DNA of 64,000 bases from Linanthus parryae (taxonomy: Eukaryota > Streptophyta > Magnoliopsida > Ericales > Polemoniaceae): contig JALGPY010000008.1 in the NCBI GenBank assembly GCA_023055425.1, forward strand, positions 23,657,359 through 23,721,358, given 5' to 3'. Below, in pieces: positions 33,701 through 46,105 of the stretch. Made by a program: the position numbers and the translations under genes. The notes below the pieces were generated by a model. The model was given only the letters and a program-made list of their open reading frames with translations. It had not been told where the DNA came from and searched no databases. Every line of letters starts with the position of its first letter. The first letter of the stretch is position 1.

Positions 33701-36480
33701 CTCCTCTGACTCCTACAATGGCCCTGTTTGGATATCATGGTTTGGTTAACTTCCACGAAAAGTTAACCAAAACTTCAACCCAAAATTTATAGGACCCAAA
33801 TTCCACTAATTTTTCTACTCACATAAAAGTCAAAATCTCAAAACCAAAACCCTCAAATCCAAACATGCACCTGGTTTGGTTAACCAAAAATGCCCAACCT
33901 TGTTATCCAAACTACCCCAATGACTCCTCCGATCCTCCTCCTCTCTCCTCTAAGTCTTCACTAACACTTCAACCTCTAAGTCTTCTCTAACCCTAGTAAC
34001 CACCATCGCACCGCCGTCGGCTTCACCAGTGGCCCTCCCAAACCAGATCAGATCGGAGAGAAGGAAGACGAATCAGACAAATAAACAGTAGAGCCTTCAT
34101 CCAATCTCAGCTATTCTCCGTCGTAGATATCCAGATCTATACATGGGAGGAGAAAATTAATCCGTTGGTAAGATTACCGCCGTCAATGGGCAGCCTGATT
34201 TCTACCTTTGGCTACAGAAGGATATACCTCTCAATCAACCCACTAACCCGGATCGAGAACTCCACCTCTCTCTCACTGCCGATCTCTGAATCCACCATTT
34301 TCTCTGAATTCCGGAGAGAGAGGTCTGTTGCAAGGTGCATGTTCAATGCAGGGCTGGGTCCTGGTCGCTTGTTGGTGGCGATCAATTCGTGGTAGCGGTG
34401 ATGGTTTCTTTTCTCGGTGTATTGGTTTTAGAATCTGGGTTTGGTTTGTCACTCAGAGAGTTGGTTTTGGAATCTGGTTTGGTTGGATCTGAGAATAGCC
34501 ATTGATTATCTGCATTGATTCAAACATCGAAATTCATCTTCTCGACATCTGGGTTGATTCAATGAGGGAAATCAAATTCGATCTAATTTAGTTAGATCTG
34601 TGGAAATTATGTAAGTTTGGTTCGATCTGTTGGATGATCCGTTCTTTATAATTTGGAATTTTCACGCAAGTCTCAAATGGATGATTTCCTCATAAACCAG
34701 GTGAAGTTTGGATTTTCTGCCTAGTTATGCATCTAAATTTGGATCTTTTGCCCCAGTTATCCATCTAAATCAGTGTTCATATTTGTGGGTGGATTATGTA
34801 ATCTGGGTTGATTATGCACTTTTTAATTTGTTCCTTTTTTCAATTGCTCAAACCAATTGGGGGAAAAATAGTCGCAAGAAAAGCAACACTAAGCAAACAA
34901 GACGGAGACTAACGGAAACGGGTAAAGTGTCCTAGCGTTTGGCAAAACCAGGGGGCTAGAGTGTCTTTATCCAAAATCCAAGGGGACAAAGTGTCTTTGT
35001 GACTAAAAAGAGAGGGTCACAGTGTCTTTTATCCAATTCTGAGCCCAGTCCGATTCCCATTAAGCAAAGTCACAACTATATCAAGTCAAGTCGAAATAAA
35101 ATGCTCAATACTAAAGAGTAAAAGGGACCAAAAGAATCGAAAACAAAACCACCGAAACAACTTAGACTAAACAACATTAATCCCTTAATGGATCAGATAG
35201 GAAAAAATTGGGTGTCATAGCAACCAGTCTTAAAATAGTTATGTCGCTTTCATAGTGGCAAAAAGAATATTTCAACTGGAGGTATACACCCAAAAATAAG
35301 TACCAGTTGACATCACCATACCTCAATAAGTACCATCAAAATCACAAAGACACTGGATACACAGTGGACTGATGAGCTTGAGTGAAGAATCAAAATAGAT
35401 AAATAAATGGAAGGAACAAATGAAAGAAAATATGTGTTTGACCATCATCTAAAGACGCAAAACATCCTATGTCATTTTCTGCTTGCTCCTATCTTTTAGC
35501 TTATATAACTACTGATATTCGTACATAAACGGTTGACCTGTGATCAATCTAGCATTGTTGAAAATGAAGTTTGATTCGCCATCCATTGGATCAGAGAAAT
35601 GCACATGAACTTCTCGAGAAAAGGAATAGTTTTGATACGACTTTAGACAAAACAAGACCAGTCTAGGGCTCTTATATCATAGGCAAGGCTAGCAATAGCA
35701 TTCAACGGCTAAACAAGAGACAGTATAGAACATATGGCAGAAATGGACAGCGGGATAATGGCACTCCTGTTCACGGCTAAGAATGTCCTCAACAAAGCAG
35801 AAGACATGGATTACGAAACATGGGTCTATAACACCATGTAAACATGACTAAAACGCAACATTAGACATTATTCTGATAACTTGGGAGTAAAAATTCAAGC
35901 ATAACTTGATAAGTCAAGCAATTCCTAAAGGGTTCATTCCAAAACGCATACTTGCTAATAGATCCGCGTCCAACTCATGTACTCGTGATTTCACTTTACT
36001 CGACTAGCATATAAAGTTTTGCTCAGGTAAATCGACTTAGCGTATTTTTTATCAAAAGTTCAGAAATTGGGAAGCTCTTGAGGTTTGGACTAATATAAAC
36101 ATAACTAATACCATAACAACCACATGTACATAGGTTGATTGGATCCAATTCAACTACAAGTATGCAGTTTGATATTAATACCATGGTTAAACTGATAGAG
36201 AAACAGCAATCTAATCAAAATTCAACCACAAGTATGCAGTTTGATATTAATGGAATTTCAATTCTCATACAAGGGAGATGACTTCAATAATTCTTGTCAA
36301 TTATGTGATAACTCATTCAAACCCTCCAAACCCATTACGAAATGAAGACAAATGAACACCAAGACACGGCCTTTTAGAATGAATCGCAAATCAAAGAGAC
36401 ATACCGGAGCGAAAGAGATCGACGGCGGGGGAGGAATTGGTGGGGTTGGTTTGACCTTTGCGGGTCGAAGAGCGACGCAT
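25778..36480 (-). CDS. DCN1-like protein (cullin neddylation factor), copy A
   Basis: DCN1-like proteins are co-E3 factors that help load NEDD8 onto cullins, activating SCF-type ubiquitin ligases. Exons on the - strand: 36480-36405, 29626-29548, 28473-28399, 28319-28283, 27550-27467, 27364-27304, 27215-27109, 26043-25978, 25873-25778. All junctions are GT-AG and the phases close to 226 residues. The potentiating-neddylation (PONY/DUF298) domain fills nearly all of it: ERIDSLFYSYA (about 32-42), the motif EEWRRGLKALR, the segment DYFVEYLRTQTDYK, then [13 protein letters not shown] and [10 protein letters not shown], ending in the LILDNFVEWM helix. The UBA domain of some animal DCNL proteins is absent, as in the short plant forms such as Arabidopsis At1g15860. 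Intron 1 is 6.8 kb and holds a MULE-like element and a word-repeat element; intron 8 holds a MITE. A paralogue with the same architecture lies upstream at 41355-46105. Confidence 0.92.
26262..26676. mobile_element. Tourist-like MITE (family A), inverted copy in an intron of copy A
   Basis: It begins GGGACAGTTTGGGAATGC, ends near CAGCAAACTGGCA, and is flanked by TAA (26259-26261, 26677-26679). The interior GCTTTTCCGGAACCTGCTTTTGATTA is the inverse of the matching part of 25041-25489. It sits between exons 8 and 7 of the DCN1-like gene. Confidence 0.72.
30625..30910. mobile_element. word-repeat element (GGCACG/GGCCCG) in intron 1 of copy A
   Basis: The left end is CATGGTGGCAATAAGGGTCG and the right end, inverted, is GTGGTTAAGGTGCGACCG. 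The interior is GC-rich and built from GGCACG and GGCCCG words (GGCACGGCACGGCACGG near 30876-30893). The left end closely matches that of 47910-48283. The limits are approximate and no target duplication was identified. Confidence 0.55.
33400..35035. mobile_element. MULE-like element with long inverted repeats
   Basis: The left end TGGTAAAAGACACTTTGACC and inverted right end TGGATAAAAGACACTGTGACC stay similar for about 90 bp, including ACAAAGACACTTTGTCCCCT on both sides. The flanks ATTCCGAG and ATTCTGAG form an 8-bp target duplication with one mismatch. Long inverted repeats suggest Mutator type. The interior has UTR-like text (CTCTAACCCTAG, CACCGCCGTCGG), a short open segment at 34165-34395 that I do not recognise, and a nested MITE at 33721-33919. 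It lies in intron 1 of DCN1-like copy A. Confidence 0.72.
33721..33919. mobile_element. MITE nested in the MULE-like element
   Basis: The ends GGCCCTGTTTGGATATCATGG (33720 on) and inverted GGGGTAGTTTGGATAACAAGG are related, and AATG occurs on both flanks. The interior matches the inverse of 22740-22870, so this is a dispersed family. Confidence 0.65.
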
Positions 36481-36824
36481 CCTGAAGAAATCCAGAGGGA
36501 GCGACGGGGGGTTGATGATTGATGAAGCTGTGAACGAGTAAAATCAACCGAGGCGGAACAGAGATGATGATTACTACTAGGACGACGAAATCTGTGGTTT
36601 ATTGGTCGATTGGAACTGCTTTACTTATCTTTCCTTTCTTCCCCCAACTGCATCATGCATCAACTAAACTAAAAAAAATTTTTTTTTTTGAAGAAAAAAA
36701 AAAAGGAAAAAAAAAAAAAAAAAAAAAAAAAGCAAACAAAAAACGAATATATATTTGTATATAAAGTATTTCGAGTTTTTCTCAAAAAAAAAAGTTTTCA
36801 AGTTTAAAAACCAACCATTCAAGT

Positions 36825-37400
36825 TTCGATTTTTAAGCTTGAAGTCGTGACTTGGTTTTTCGGTTTGTAGCTTGCTGCGGACCGTCTAAAAACAGTTATG
36901 CTGAGCAGTTAATCTGTTTAAATTCAAAATACCAGCGATGTGTTTTACTGCTGCAAGAATTTCGCTGTTGATTCAATCGAGAGAGAGGGAGGGAGGGAGG
37001 GAGCAAGGGAGATGAGAGTTGAATCTATATCATGTCATCTCTCAGTTTATCTCTGTTTTTATTTCTCTCCAATTGGCTATCCTATGTGTGTGTATGGCTG
37101 ACTGTCTCTATCTTCATATGTAGCAGAACTCTTGCACAAGTATAAATTGATAACTTGTCTATCAATTTTCTAAAATATAGCCTATAGTTATATCATCAAC
37201 TTTTGAGCGGACTGCAACAATCTAGAAACTGATAGTCGAAGTCTTGATTTTAAGTTCAGAATTGAATTATCGGTTTCAAAACGCGCATATTTTGGTATTG
37301 TTCTCCTTGTGAGGTCACTTTGGTGTTTTTCAGCAAAGCAACGCTAATGAGGTTAAAATTTCGTCAACATCCGGTCTAACAGGGCACCTCACCACTCTCT
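36825..37400. repeat. segmental duplicate, copy 1 (uninterrupted)
   Basis: From TTTTTAAGCTTGAAGTCGTG through AATTGGCTATCCTATG to TTATCGGTTTC, the order of sequence matches 38795-40770, where the hAT element 38873-40436 has been inserted. It begins about 345 bp upstream of the DCN1-like copy A start codon and so includes its 5' flank. Confidence 0.75.
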
Positions 37401-37652
37401 TAGTCTACACTCCTTTATGAAAACTTGGCTGTAACATAGTCTGGTCTTCATCATCCGGCCAAGTCTCTCATAGCAATCTCGCGCTTGGGACAATCCATAG
37501 GCAAACTATATATTCCCACTCCAAGAAACTCAAAGTCACACTACTCGAACACCAAACCCAGCAACAAAGCAGAAGCATGTCAACATTTCTAGAGCACGCT
37601 CACAGTTTGATGTCATGTATGTCCATGTCAACAATATGCACTGTGTCAAAGC

Positions 37653-38110
37653 TTGCTTCTCGGATATGCTTCAGAAAAAGCCGAAGAAGTATTTGGATAT
37701 GAAAAGAAAGCCCACTGTGTTAGACCTCCAGATGAGATTTTGAAGTTTAACTGTGATGCTAGCTGGGATAAGGTGAGCAAATTTGCAATTATTTCTTGGA
37801 TTGCTATAACTGAAGAAAGAAAGTTGGTGGACGGAAGATGCTGCAAAACATATGCTAATTCAGCTCTAAAAGCAGAAGCATTGGCTTTGAGATTGGCTTG
37901 TGTAGGAGCTAAATATTTGAGTATCATGGCTCGCATGGAATCTGACTGCCAAGACCTAGTTCTCCTTGTTGAAGAATGGAAACCTTTCCTCGAAGATAAC
38001 ATAAGTGGTGAAGGAAATAATCCTTTACTTTAGAAATGTTAAAGTTTTGTTATCCCTTTATGGGATAGTAGAAATGTTAACAAAGTTGTAGATTGGTTAG
38101 TAAAGAAGCT
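37653..38110 (+). pseudogene. LINE RNase H-like fragment
   Basis: A 126-codon open segment (37653-38033) contains KFNCDASWDK, YANSALKAEALALRLA and MESDCQDLV. This is the RNase H-like domain (RVT_3 type) at the 3' end of plant L1-type LINEs. Further similarity continues out of frame to about 38110. No reverse transcriptase is attached, so it is a stranded 3' fragment. It lies between the two copies of the segmental duplicate. Confidence 0.72.
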
Positions 38111-38872
38111 ATAGGGAAGGGTTAAACTGTAATTGGGTTGTGCATCCTGCAGATGATTCAAAAATGATCATGGAAATGGATTATAATGAGTTTGCTCCTT
38201 AACGAAAATCATTTTCTTGATTCGAAAAAAATAACTCGTAAAAAGATTGATTGCGGTATGGTAGGCCCGATTGAGATGCGCTCTAGAGCTTTAGATTTTT
38301 CCTTCCATTCATGTTATAAAAGGCATATGATGCCCTCCTTTGTCTGCCTTGAGAAGAACATCGCGAAAGCACGATGTACACTCTCCGGAAATCTCTAGTA
38401 ATTTCCTGCGCTTCGAAGAAGAACTCTTCTATGGATCTTTAATATCATCTCCTTCATGTATCGATTTGTCTCAGTGTTTTCTTGCTTTAGAAGATCTTAT
38501 TATTATGTCCGACTTTGCATGCATGTACTGCTATTAACCTACCGTATTCCAACTAACGCTTGGATAATTCTCTAATATTCTCCAAAGAGTATACATTGTC
38601 GTTCGTAGAGCAACAAAATCACAAAATGATGCATACTCCGTAGTGATGTGTGGATGTGCGATTGCGAGGGTCGTACCACTCCAAATTTAAGTTGTTTATT
38701 CCCTAAGTTCTCGCTGAAATATGCTTGTTTTGGCCGAATAATACTAAAGTAATCCCCATAAAGGCAATAATACTGAAATAGACTCCTTAATTCTCGATTT
38801 TTAAGCTTGTAGTCGTGACTTCATTTTTCAGTTTCTAGCTTGCCACCGTATAAAAACAGATATAGTGACTAG

Positions 38873-40436
38873 TAGAGCTGCATTTCGGTTCGATTTAACC
38901 GGCGGTTCCGGTTAAAACCGAACCGAATTAACAAGTGGAACTGTGAACCGAACCGACATCCGTGGGACCGAAACCGGACCCGGGCCCGGTAATATACGGT
39001 CACAGTTCGGTTTGGCATATTTTTGGAACCGGAACCAGTTTGGAACCGGAACCGGAACCGACAGCTAACGGCTAAAACTTTCAAAAAAGCACCTGTTCAT
39101 GAGAGGTCGCCATCAACGGTCAGTGGCCGTTTGGCGCGGCAGAGGCCGTTTTTCAGCCAATTTTTTTTACTTTTTTTTTTATTACAATCACCCCCCCCCC
39201 CCCTACTCTCTCCTTCAACTCCTATAAATACCCAACCCACTTCCAACACTTCCTCATCAAACACTCTCCATTTTCCTCACACTTCTTCACTCAAAATTCA
39301 TCAAACACTCTCCAACTTCTTCATCTTTCCTCACTAAAAATCATCAAACACTCTCAAATTTCCCCAATTCCTCACACTTCCTCACATTCCTCCTCAATTG
39401 TGATCATTTGAAGGACCAAGCAACGCATCATACTCGTTCCTCCTCCATCTTCCACATTCCTCCTCCAAGAATTATTCTTGGAGTTTGTAAGTGTTTCTTA
39501 TTTTATTTTATTTTTTTAGAAATTTGTAAGTTTTATTTTTAGTTGTGCATTATATTGTGTTAGCTCTTGTTATTTGTTACTTATTTTCTAAACTTAATTT
39601 TTTTTATCCAATCTTTCTAAGAAAAAATGGCTTCATCCCATAACGTAGATATGAATCTTAGTGACGTTGAAGAAGTAATTGACGTAGGTGCCGCTAATGA
39701 TTTTGAATTACAGGAAAATGATCCGACACAAGGTGCGAATAAAAGAACTCGTAAGTGTAGTAAAACAAGCAAAATTTAGGATCATATGAAAAAAAATACC
39801 CGATTGCGTAGACGACAAAAGTAAACTAAAATTTAAGGCTGTTTGCAATCATTGTCAAAAATCATTTGTATATCATCAAACCGGTGGATTAGGATCAATG
39901 AAAAATATTTACAAAATGCACACGGACTTTTGTTAGATACACCCGCCGTAGGTGACCCGTTGGTCCAAACCCAACTATGATATGACGCACACGGTAACGT
40001 AGTTACTTTTATCTACGATGAACCTAGAACACGAAAAGCATTAGCTATTATATCACTGCTACCGAAAAACCTATTAATATGGCTGACGACGAAGAGTTTG
40101 ACAAATTGATTACTACCTCGTTTTGTCTGATTTATAAGCATATAGGTAGAAATACGACGACAAAGAGTTCCTTTTTTGATTATTTGTCTAAGTTTATGTT
40201 TTTATATTTATTATCGCAAAAAAAAAATGTCCAGAACCGGTTCGGAACTGGAACCGAACCGGATAATCCAATCGGTTTCGGTCCACGGTTCCGTTCCGGT
40301 TCCGAATTATCCGAAATTTCGATTCCGGTTCAACCGAACCGAAGAGAACCAAGAACCGTATAACCGAACCGTGAACCGACCGGTTTTGGCTATACCGGTT
40401 CGGTTCCGGTTCGGTTGAACCGAATAAGCAGCTCTA
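38873..40436 (+). mobile_element. hAT element, internally deleted, with word-repeat ends
   Basis: The ends TAGAGCTGCATTTCGGTTC and (inverted) TAGAGCTGCTTATTCGGTTC are inverted repeats. GACTAG flanks both sides (38867-38872, 40437-40442); hATs usually make 8 bp, so the duplication has decayed or the end is misplaced by a base or two. Subterminal zones are filled with GGTTCGG / CCGGTTCC words. A transposase N-terminal remnant lies between 39627 and about 40170, while the dimerisation and catalytic parts are missing. Confidence 0.85.
39627..40170 (+). pseudogene. hAT transposase remnant (BED zinc finger)
   Basis: The start codon at 39627 opens a frame reading MASSHNVDMNLSDVEE..., reaching KTSKI at 39776, where TAG (39777-39779) replaces the Trp usual in BED fingers. 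After further breaks the CNHCQKSF and GSMKNIYKMH motifs of a BED-type zinc finger can be read, then YDEPRTRKALA and MADDEEFDKLI, which resemble the region after the BED finger in plant hAT transposases. The catalytic core is absent, so it cannot be active. Confidence 0.8.
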
Positions 40437-41354
40437 GACTAGCGGTAAATTTGAATAAAATCAAAATACCACCTTTCTGTTTTATATTGTTGCAAGAATT
40501 CTGTTATTGATCCGAGAGAAAGGGGGAGTAAAAAAGATATATCATTTCTTCTAATCGGTTCTCTCTATTTTCATTTCTCTCCAACTGGCTATCCTATGAT
40601 TGTCACTCTCTTCCTTTGTAGGGCTATTGCATTAGCATAAATCGTTTGTCTATCGATTTAAAAAACTATAACCTATAGTCAGATATCAATTTTTGAGCGG
40701 GGTGCTGCAGGCTCGTACCCGATAATCAAAGTCTCGATTTTGAGTAATCAAATTATCAGTTTCAACCTCAGCCACGTGTCACGGCTTCAACAGGTCTTAA
40801 TCATCTCTGATCAATACATCACAGAACACGTCAGGAACATATAGGAATCTATTTTATTTTGTCTGCCACTCATTCTCTTTCTTCCTGACGTGTCATGTGC
40901 TGTATTGATTAGAGCACCACGTGTATTTGCTCTTAGAGCAAACAAAATTTTCTCCTTAGCCAAACTATCTCCTTCACAGTCCGGCACCTCAAAGCCACGA
41001 GACTCGGACACCAAACCCGAACACTAAACCCACATGCAAATCCCTCATCATTCTAACGCCGTCATGCTACTAAACATCCCTCTGACAACCCAATTACTCA
41101 TGAAAGTTGATGCAACTTGGAAGACTCGGCATAATATCAGCACAGAATTTTTAAGAAAGACATTTTTATTGCAATCAAAAACTAATAAGTTGCTATGTTT
41201 GGATGCCACCAAAAAAGAAGAAAAGAATTGTATTAATTTGTGCGTATTTGACAGTTCCTGCCTAATCCCCCCACTTCTCTCGACCGTCCTCGACAGTTCC
41301 TAACAAAATCACTTTTCCAGATGCCTGTCACCTTCCAGCAAGCTTCTCTTTCAT

Positions 41355-44300
41355 TCAATTTTGCTTCTCTTTCATCCAATCAACAAAGTTATCCAGGATC
41401 AAGGGCCAGGCAGAGGTGTCGTCGTAATTACTAAAATCTGGAAAACTTATCTATACAAAACGAAAAAGAGCAAATGAGCAACATACAAAATCATCAAAAT
41501 GTAAAATGGTAAACTTATATAACTTTTTCTTTTAGTAACTGAGGGGGTGATCATTGCTGGATTACCTCGTTGCAAAATCGGTAGAAACCCATCCACTGGT
41601 CCAAATTGATGACTTTGTAATCACTTTGTGTCTGCATTGAAAATAAAAGAATAAGGTTAGCCATAAGAAAAAACTTGATGAACAAAGGAAATGGCAGGCA
41701 AATAAATTGAACAACTGAGGAACCAGATACGCAAAAACATCTAGAAAGCTTGAAAAATTATGTACTCACCCTTATATATTTGACGAAGTTGTCAACCTGT
41801 GCACGGAATACAGGTCCCAGAACAAGATCAAGTAACATGCAGATGCTCTCAAGGTCTATTGTCTTCTGTTTTTCCTCTGAAAGAAGAAAACGAAAAGGCA
41901 AGTATTGTAAGCAAATAAAGATCACGATTATCCTGGATTTAACATGCAGCTGTATGAATTAAACATACCTGTTAGGCAGTAATTAAATGCATATGTATAG
42001 AAATTCTCAAAATTTGGCGGCGTCTTCACCTGCAAAGATAAGATACAGGCATCAAAATGCATCAAAACTGTCAGCATCATCAGAAATACCAAAAATGCTG
42101 CACTGGTTTTGGCATGAAAAAAGGTGAACAAATCATAATAGAAAGAGAAATCTACCTCTATCTCCAAATCTGAAAGTGCCTTCTTTAATTTGGTTATACT
42201 GTCAACTCCTCGTAAAGCTTTGATGCCTCTTCGCCATTCTTCCTGCAAGTAATGAATTATGGAGCCATATTAAAGAAAATAGTCGAGGAGACAGCAAGCA
42301 CTATCAAATATAATGCAAACGAATGCAAAAACATGGGAAGGACAAATACAAATCTTAGAAAAGGGGCTTCTCAGTAAACTAAGCTACGATATATAAAGAG
42401 TAATGACACCCTATCCTTCACCCTTCGTGAGAATAACCTGGCATGATAGATTGACCGTAAGGCTTAAACAAACAAAGGAACTGGTACATGGAGATTGAAC
42501 TCAGGGTTCAAATTGTACCTAAAAGGTAAGAAATGTTGCAATATTCATATCTTTATAACCTAGCACCTGAAGGTTGATCCTATCACCGGTAAGCATATGA
42601 CTTGATCGTTGCCGAGACTCAGTGTGCTTATAAACTCAGTGTGCTTAAAACTTCAATTTCACATACTGTCTACTTCTGCTGAGACTACATGTGGATCAGA
42701 CAGAAGATGGAGACGAATTTAAATTGTTTACAAAATAAGCTCTTGGCATGAGGTCAAAAGAACACTTTAAATCAGCCATTCCTAAACCAAATTACTTGCA
42801 ACTACTGTATACTTTAAAAGTCGAAAAGAAAAACTACCACCTCATAAATTGCATTATAAGGGCCAAAACACAAGATTCATACTAACCAACTGACTGTTTA
42901 GTGCATCTATGAGGTACAGGGAGGGTATTAGAACTTGGTAAAATGAACGGAGTTTTCCAGGAAAAGAATATTAAAGGAAAAGAAGGGTAGCCAAAAATCG
43001 TTCATACAGTTGATTGGGAAAAAAGCTTTTCATTTTCTTTAAGTTTCAAATGTCGAAAGAAAATTCTTAGGAATTTGTCACCTTAAAAATGGTTCCAAAA
43101 TTATTGGAATTTGAATAGATAAAACGGGAGGAGAAAGTACACATCTTTCGTCGAGTTGAAAGATCAGCATTGCATGTGCTATGATTCGAGGGAGCTTCAT
43201 ATATATTATCTTAAGCATCTAAACTTCTTATGAATCCCATGATATTGCACCGAGATTAAAGAGCAACGCGCAAGTCTACTTTTATGGACATGCTCGATCA
43301 AATATTAGGATCTAAGAAAGACATGAATTTGGAGTTGCAACATCCAAGGACCACAAGTCCACAATAATAATTATACCGCACCAGATAGTATACAAAAAAA
43401 AAAAATAATCTCCAATACGCAAGTCAAAATTCTCTCCTTACCAGGGTAAAGTATCCTTGTTTCTGACATTGCATTTTCCTGTCATGAGCAGTCTATATCA
43501 GTCCAGGTGTACTAACAAAACAAAACATAGGTAAGCTACTGTAGAACAAATGGAGCTCACCAGGCAAGCATCAATATCCTCACGTCCGTATAGTCCACCC
43601 TTAGATCCTTACAGAGAGACTCAATTCCATCAGGCCTATTAAAGAAAACAAAGGATATGGATTATCAATATATGCTCACAGTAGAAGGGAAACTGTGGTA
43701 TTGGAGGACTACCATATGAACACTTTTACCAAAGTATCCAAAATTAACCGGTAACTTTTCCTCACAAAAAAAAATAAATAAAACCTGTAACTTGGATTTT
43801 CTAAATTTTTTTTCCTTATTGTTATTCCAGAAAAGACTTTTCCGACTACTAATATTACATATGCCTAGACCTTCTTCTTCGACTCTAATTAACAGATATT
43901 TTTTCAGTATAAGCACCTGAGCGGCACAAAAATGTATCATCAAAACTCATGGTACAGAAAGAGTTATAGAGCTACAAATGGAATCTATGCTGGTCTTCTC
44001 CAGCCTTGAAAACTTAATACGAGATGCCAGATTGCAACACAAGACGAAAAAGGTTAATTTGAAATAAAGAAGCATGGAGTATGTCATATATTCCACAACA
44101 AACGTAGTTGAAAATTCACTAGTATGTTGTGGGAAAACCGTGATATGAATGATGGCGAATGACAAGTCAGGAACTTAAAATCCTCCTGCATTAAGCATTT
44201 ATTAACAATGCGAACTGATAGGTTTTCACCGAACTTTCAGATTATCCGTTTATCAAAGAAAGATCATTCAACGATCTTCTCATCAAATTAAAATAAGGAT

Positions 44301-46105
44301 CGGAAAAAATTACTTTTAGTGTATGAAATTTTGAAATAAGCTACACATGCTTTAAAGACAACCAATAACTACTCGTAAATTCAGCAGTCCAGGCAAAAAG
44401 GGATTATGAAGTGAGGTACTTACTCAATAGTACGAGATGAACGACTAGCATATGTATAGAATAGGCTGTCAACTTTATCCATCGCCTTGTGTGTACTTGT
44501 ATCTGTGGATGAACAGAAAACATAAACATTAAGACAAAGCTCGTCCAAGAGAGAAGCATATCATAGCACAGGAGTGGATGCGCATAAAGAGTGAAACGAA
44601 GAGAAGTAGCATTCACTCTCTAAAAGAGACAACAGTCGGTCTACCACCTTGAGTGGACGATTCACATGGTTTTTGAGATGATGCATGCTATAAGTTTCCA
44701 CATTCATTAAGCTTTCAGGAACCTAGACATTTTAACTGTCTTAAGGAAAAACTAAAAAGATTTGGGATTGAATTCCAGTATTTTCAAATGTAGGACTGTT
44801 ATAATCGGAAGACTGATCCACTTTGGCATTATTTTCAGGAACAGTTTTTGTAACTTTTGGGATAAAGAGAACAGATTTAGGCAGCAAGTACAGCAACCAA
44901 TTTTGGCAAGCAACATAATTTGACATCAGCAAGCCAATTCAACGAACATCACAGGCATTCCCAAATCCCAACCTACCGCTAGCACTTTCCACATAACCCC
45001 ATTCTCGTTATCTCTGAATCTAGAACCCCCTGATCTGGGAACCACAAATCCATGACATTAAAACAACAGCAATATAGTGAAATCTCTGTAATTATTTCAA
45101 CTTCCATGAAACAAGAACCTTTATGAGGAATGAAACACTACATGCTAGTGAGAAAGCATATCATGACAAGGACCCCGTGATGGCAGATAGAACTGTCGTT
45201 TCAACTATCAACTTTCTGCAGTACTCTAATATTTGACCAAACAAAAACAATTCTACACCCCTCGGGAGATCCTTTTACCATCTTATAGAACCCATCTTAA
45301 ACATGTGAATCTCAAATCACTGACCAATGTTCAATACTTCAACAATCAATGACCAAACAATTCAAGTATCCTCGGTTGAGCTCTCACTGCTGCCAGGGAT
45401 AAGTTAGACAACCATATTCTCCCCCCCCCCCCCCATATGACTCTCTCGCTGAGATTCTCTTTCTCCCCTTACAATTCCAACACCAAAACAAAGCCAACAC
45501 AAGGATCAGAGAGGCTTCAGCTACCCGTTAGAACAACGATCAAAGCCTCCAAACAGTAAAACAGGGTTTAAGCTAACTAAATTTATTCTCGGGGGGAATA
45601 TATCGAAAAACCCTAGAGAAAAAGCTGTGCCCAAATAGCAGTACAACAATTAGGTAGGATTAGAGGATTTTGCTTCTCCTAACCCCATCAGCCAATAATA
45701 AAAAAGTACAACACTGGTCAGTTGCACTATACAGAGTAATACCAGACCTAGAACATAAAACTCCCCAAGACTTTTTTTTTTTTTTTATTTTTTTTTTTTT
45801 TGAATTTCAGTTGACAGGAACGACACATGACAATAAAATCACTACATCGAATGCTCTACTAATCATGCTTTGAATGATCTATCAATTAATCATAAATACT
45901 ATGAGAATCACACACAACTATCATGCACTCCATTGAAATCATCTATCAAACTAGCAGAATCACACCGAATACATATACAGAAGGTCAAAAACAATCGTAA
46001 TCAGGTTAGGGCAGAAACAGTACCGGGACCAGTTAGGTCGATGAAGTTGGAACTGGTGTAGGCCGTCGACTTCGAGCGGCTCTTACTGTTTGAAGACTTC
46101 CTCAT
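41355..46105 (-). CDS. DCN1-like protein (cullin neddylation factor), copy B
   Basis: Paralogue of copy A with the same role. Exons on the - strand: 46105-46024, 44502-44424, 43635-43561, 43478-43442, 42242-42156, 42029-41969, 41876-41770, 41631-41566, 41450-41355; 229 residues, GT-AG junctions throughout. Seven of nine exons equal copy A in length. Exon 1 is 6 bp longer, and exon 5 carries one extra codon (LRGVDSI against LRVDTI). The PONY domain is intact, with [34 protein letters not shown] and [10 protein letters not shown]. The N-terminal Ser/Lys-rich tail differs strongly from copy A, and changes such as [11 protein letters not shown] and NFVKYIR indicate relaxed constraint or specialisation. 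There is no frame break or early stop. A CT-rich leader (CTCTCTCTCTCGG) precedes the start on this strand. Confidence 0.92.

Larger units (their letters stand above)
38795..40770. repeat. segmental duplicate, copy 2 (split by a hAT element)
   Basis: 38795-38866 and 40443-40770 together align with 36825-37400 (GTAGTCGTGACTT, ACTGGCTATCCTATG, TTTTGAGCGG, TTATCAGTTTC). The break between the two parts is exactly the hAT insertion. Confidence 0.75.
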
